Shown here: positions 61,600 to 64,000 of the stretch, one piece after another
Position numbering within the stretch: position 1 is the stretch's first letter
How the letters are laid out: every line of letters begins with the position of its first letter
Assembly (NCBI GenBank): GCA_964423865.1
Contig: CAYRGN010000010.1
Span: forward strand, 25,355-89,354
DNA length: 64,000 nt
Direction: 5' to 3'
Source: Leadbetterella sp964423865
GTDB taxonomy: Bacteria > Bacteroidota > Bacteroidia > Cytophagales > Spirosomataceae
Program-made: the position numbers and the translations under genes
The notes under the pieces: generated by a model
What the model saw: the letters and a program-made list of their open reading frames with translations, nothing else
Databases searched by the model: none
Told to the model about the DNA's origin: nothing

Positions 61600-62229
61600 T
61601 TACAGTGGGTTGTTTTCCTGGTTGAGAATCTCGATGGTTCTCGCTTTCTCTGCTTTATCTTTCTGATAATTAATATCGTACGTGGTAGGCTGCTTGATCT
61701 TGGAGGCATAAGGGTTTTTCTCCAGAGCACTTTCTACCTGCCGGATAAAGGAGAACACCATTTCGTCTTTCAGTCCTTCTTCCAGGGCCAGGTTATAGAA
61801 TCTCAGGGCGCGGTTAAGATAGTCGGCGGCCCCCTCTTCGGTACGGCTAGCAATGGCCCGGCGTTTCATTTGGTTGGCCAGCTCCAGGGTAAGTACGGGT
61901 AAAAGTCCGCGGTGCGGATCATAAGGGTTCAGCACCAGCAGTTCTTTCATGTGCGACTTGGCCGTTTCGTATTGCTGGAACGCCCGGTAATCTTCGGTTT
62001 TTTTCCAGTGAAACATGGCACGCGAGCTGTTTTTTATCTGGTCTTCAATGGTGTAGTCGCCCTGGAAGTCGGGAGTTTTGGCCAGGTTTCGGTATAAAAA
62101 GAATGCATCCCAGTACCGGCCGGCCTGGTAATATTCGTCCGCCTCAATCTTCTTGTATTTCAAGTAATCAGATTGAGCAAAAGTGGTCAGGGAAAAGAGG
62201 GCAAAAACGGCTATTAGCGCTGTTCTCAT
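61600..62229 (-). CDS. Exported helical (TPR-like) protein of unknown function
   Basis: A 209-residue protein with an 18-residue signal peptide (MRTALIAVFALFSLTTFA-Q). The rest is almost all helical: DYLKYKKIEADEYYQAGRYWDAFFLYRNLAKT resembles one TPR repeat, and ADYLNRALRFYNLALEEGLKDEMVFSFIRQVESAL another. The C-terminus is polar (YQKDKAEKARTIEILNQ). I do not recognise a named family. It is convergent with mqo and stands alone. Confidence 0.65.
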   Translation of the reverse strand: MRTALIAVFALFSLTTFAQSDYLKYKKIEADEYYQAGRYWDAFFLYRNLAKTPDFQGDYTIEDQIKNSSRAMFHWKKTEDYRAFQQYETAKSHMKELLVLNPYDPHRGLLPVLTLELANQMKRRAIASRTEEGAADYLNRALRFYNLALEEGLKDEMVFSFIRQVESALEKNPYASKIKQPTTYDINYQKDKAEKARTIEILNQENNPL

Positions 62230-62339
62230 AATTTTACGTTTAGAAAAAGGAAAGTATTTATATACGCAAATTATCTTCGTTTTTTGGTTTCTAACGTATA
62301 GCTTTAGAAAAAATTTTGCAAATACTTAAAAAGTAAGCT

Positions 62340-63032
62340 TTGACAAGTTTCCGGGAGTGGATCTCTTCTTTTAAAACGGATATTTCCTTTGCATATTGCC
62401 GCATAGGGGAGGTGCCGCCGGAGGGCGATGTGACGGTATGGGAAGACCATTGGCGGTTCCGCCGGGAAATTGTGGAGTCGCGGGTGAAGTCAAAGCTGGG
62501 TTTGCTGGAGAAAATACCGGGGCGTTTGTGCGTGGTGCGGCGAATTTCGGGTCCGGAGGCCGATGTCTTCCTGGAAGCGAATCATCTCCAGGGCAGTACC
62601 GCGGCGAAAATCAAGTACGGCCTGTTTCTGCCGGAAAAGTATTTCCGGGTATTGAAAGAGAAACCCGACACAAAAGAACTGCTGATGGCAGTGATGACCT
62701 TTTCGGGCGCCAGGGTGTTTCGCGACGGCACGCGTTCTTATGAAATGATCCGCTTTGCCGTTCTTCGTCATTGTCATGTACAGGGTGGATTTTCCCGCCT
62801 TTTGAAGGGTTTTGTGCGGGAAAAGGATCCTGATTCTGTGATGACGTACGTAGACCGGGAATGGTCTTCGGGGGCGTCTTACGAGGCCTTGGGTTTTGAG
62901 CGGGCAGGGGAATTGCCGCCCATCCGTTACCGGGTAGACGCAGAGGGGAAGCGCATACCGGTGGAGGGACCCGGGTTTGACGTGATCAACCGGGGAAGCA
63001 TAAAGATGATATGGAGGAAGAAATTACAGTAA
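62340..63032 (+). CDS. Uncharacterised GNAT-like protein overlapping miaA
   Basis: A 230-residue cytoplasmic protein. The core GPEADVFLEANHLQGSTAAKIKYGLFLP, then LLMAVMTFSGARVFRDGTRSYEMIRFAVLRHCHVQGGFSRLLKGFVRE and MTYVDREWSSGASYEALGFERAGELPP, resembles a GNAT-like domain found in some bacterial and phage proteins of unknown role; the SYEALGFE end is like the GNAT motif B. No acetyl-CoA loop of the usual R/QxxGxG/A kind is seen except HVQGGFSRLL. The start is TTG at 62340; no better start was found. It overlaps the miaA start by 22 bases, so a link to tRNA modification is possible but unproved. Confidence 0.7.
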   Translation: MTSFREWISSFKTDISFAYCRIGEVPPEGDVTVWEDHWRFRREIVESRVKSKLGLLEKIPGRLCVVRRISGPEADVFLEANHLQGSTAAKIKYGLFLPEKYFRVLKEKPDTKELLMAVMTFSGARVFRDGTRSYEMIRFAVLRHCHVQGGFSRLLKGFVREKDPDSVMTYVDREWSSGASYEALGFERAGELPPIRYRVDAEGKRIPVEGPGFDVINRGSIKMIWRKKLQ

Positions 63033-63886
63033 TCCTGGGGCCTACGGCTTCGGGGAAGACCGCCCTGGCGGTGGCGCTGGCCAAAGCCACCGGAAGTGAA
63101 ATTATTTCGGCCGATTCGCGGCAGGTATACCGCCGTATGGATGTGGGAACCGGCAAGGACCTGGAAGCGTACGAAGGGGTGCCTTATCACCTGATCGATG
63201 TCATGGAGCCGGGGGAGAAATATAACCTGGCGCGTTTCCAGGAAGATTTCCATTCGATACAAACGGACCGAGCCGTGCTCTGCGGGGGAACGGGCCTGTA
63301 CATCCAAAGCCTGATCCAGGGCTTTTCTAATACGTTTATCCCGGAGAATGCGGCGCTAAGACAGGAACTGGAGGTGTTACCGGACGAAGCGCTTGACCGC
63401 ATGCTGGGAGAGCACCGGCCTTCTACCCGCAAGCGGAAGATCCGCGCTTTGGAAATTGCGGCATTCCAAAAGGAAAACGGGGAGGTTCCGGACAGGGCCA
63501 GGTATGATTTTCGGGTATTTGGGCTCAATCCGCCGGTGGAGTGGCGCAGGGCGCGGATTTCAGAGCGTCTGAAGGAAAGAATACAGCGCCAGAATATGAT
63601 TGGGGAGGTGGAAGAACTGCTGGCTTCCGGGGTCAGCCCGGAGATGCTGGAATATTATGGCCTGGAATATAAATACATTTCGGCATTTCTCCTGGGTTTT
63701 TTGCGTTACGACGAGATGTATTCCCGTCTGGAAACCGAGATTCACCGCTATGCCAAGCGACAGATGACTTTTTTCAGGAGTATGGAGAAAAAAGGGATCC
63801 CGATAGACTGGATCCCTTTTGAATTTTCTTTAGAGGAAAAAGTGGGGTACGTGCTGAAATGGGGCTGCCTAAAAAGGTCTTGTTAA
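63011..63886 (+). CDS. miaA: tRNA dimethylallyltransferase
   Basis: Transfers a dimethylallyl group to N6 of adenosine 37 in tRNAs that read UNN codons. The 291-residue protein has the P-loop GPTASGKT at residues 10-17, then SEIISADSRQVYRRMDVGTGKD, PYHLIDVMEP, VLCGGTGLYIQSLIQGF and RKRKIRALEIAAF. The C-terminus ETEIHRYAKRQMTFFRSM replaces the usual KRQxTWFR. It is a little shorter than E. coli MiaA (316), as usual in Bacteroidota. The ATG lies within the upstream gene. Confidence 0.95.
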   Translation: MEEEITVILGPTASGKTALAVALAKATGSEIISADSRQVYRRMDVGTGKDLEAYEGVPYHLIDVMEPGEKYNLARFQEDFHSIQTDRAVLCGGTGLYIQSLIQGFSNTFIPENAALRQELEVLPDEALDRMLGEHRPSTRKRKIRALEIAAFQKENGEVPDRARYDFRVFGLNPPVEWRRARISERLKERIQRQNMIGEVEELLASGVSPEMLEYYGLEYKYISAFLLGFLRYDEMYSRLETEIHRYAKRQMTFFRSMEKKGIPIDWIPFEFSLEEKVGYVLKWGCLKRSC

Positions 63887-63920
63887 AGTGTGCGGTTCTC
63901 GACTACGCTACCATTGACGT

Positions 63921-63959
63921 AAATGTTCAAGTTGCTAAATTAGAACAACTTGAACATTT
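63921..63959. terminator. Perfect 14-bp inverted repeat after miaA
   Basis: AAATGTTCAAGTTG (63921-63934) and CAACTTGAACATTT (63946-63959) pair fully around an 11-base loop. A T-rich stretch follows on the plus strand (AATTCTTTTGCTTTTTTG). It may be a terminator for miaA and perhaps for a gene entering from the right. Confidence 0.6.
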
Positions 63960-64000
63960 AATTCTTTTGCTTTTTTGAACAAGAATCGCAATTGTTGTTG
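63935..64000 (-). CDS. Possible C-terminus of a gene entering from the right edge
   Basis: On the minus strand a frame is open from the window edge to a TAG at 63935-63937 and reads QQQLRFLFKKAKELNVQVVL, a basic, helical, protein-like end. It is only 21 residues, so the call rests on style alone. Its stop lies inside the inverted repeat. Confidence 0.25.
   Translation of the reverse strand, partial: QQQLRFLFKKAKELNVQVVLI

Noticed and set aside
1..64000. CRISPR array
   Set aside because: No direct repeats of 25-40 bases with regular unique spacers. The heptamer arrays have no spacers and the 31.4-kb array has units over 100 bases.
1..64000. ECF sigma factor partner for the Cas12f-like protein
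   Set aside because: No protein with sigma region 2 and 4 features was found among the genes in the window.

Overview
The window is chromosomal DNA of a member of the Bacteroidota, most likely a Cytophagia-type lineage; genus is not assigned. The grounds are the -7 promoter motif TAnnTTTG upstream of many genes, weak or absent Shine-Dalgarno sites, a rpsU-xerC pair, a GH109-type oxidoreductase-fold enzyme, CotH, LemA/TPM proteins, several signal-peptide-bearing metallopeptidases, and a GroEL ending in a GGM-rich tail. Most genes are ordinary chromosomal housekeeping or periplasmic genes of moderate GC. A few AT-rich genes (CotH lipoprotein, Rpn-like nuclease, GT-C-like membrane protein) stand out as possible accessory DNA.

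Layout. 0-3.4 kb: cysE, a methyltransferase, gltX. 3.6-6.1 kb: S9 peptidase. 6.1-8.1 kb: an XRE regulator divergent from a TnpB/Cas12f-like protein that lacks recognisable RuvC catalytic residues and the C-terminal zinc ribbon, followed by a gene-free tract with three tight hairpins and a strong terminator. This is the best candidate for an RNA-guided, nuclease-dead system. 8.3-12.7 kb: Pif1-type helicase, ATE-like transferase, nuoA and nuoB detached from the other nuo genes. 12.7-16.9 kb: hemN-like gene, methyltransferase, M24 aminopeptidase, small secreted protein. 17.4-20.6 kb: nucleotide-sugar genes rmlA-rmlB-galE. 20.7-25.2 kb: SirB1-like protein, M1 peptidase, and a CotH lipoprotein broken at a run of ten G. 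25.6-29.5 kb: xerC, rpsU, Rpn nuclease, DMT transporter, tatD. 29.6-33.6 kb: GH109-like enzyme, acetyltransferase, TPM/TPM/LemA cluster. 33.7-38.4 kb: a TetR-controlled tripartite efflux operon with an evident operator. 38.8-45.5 kb: GT-C-like membrane protein, groES-groEL, cdd and nucleoside phosphorylase, sugar MFS transporter. 45.6-55.7 kb: second M1 peptidase, frameshifted methyltransferase, large hybrid histidine kinase, rsmA, quinone oxidoreductase, pyrG. 55.9-63.9 kb: OmpA-family protein, M14 peptidase, mqo, a secreted helical protein, an orphan gene overlapping miaA.

Two kinds of intergenic repeat run through the window. One is short arrays with a strict 7-bp period in several sequence families (AGCTATC, AATTACG, TTAATGG, TTAGANN). 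At five places two arrays lie in opposite orientation around a core, so the RNA or DNA could fold into a long imperfect hairpin. The other is the TGTCA..CTGAGC..GTCGAAG family, which forms hairpins and, at 31.4-31.7 kb, a tandem array that supplies the last codons of an acetyltransferase gene. No rRNA, tRNA, CRISPR array, complete insertion sequence or prophage was seen.
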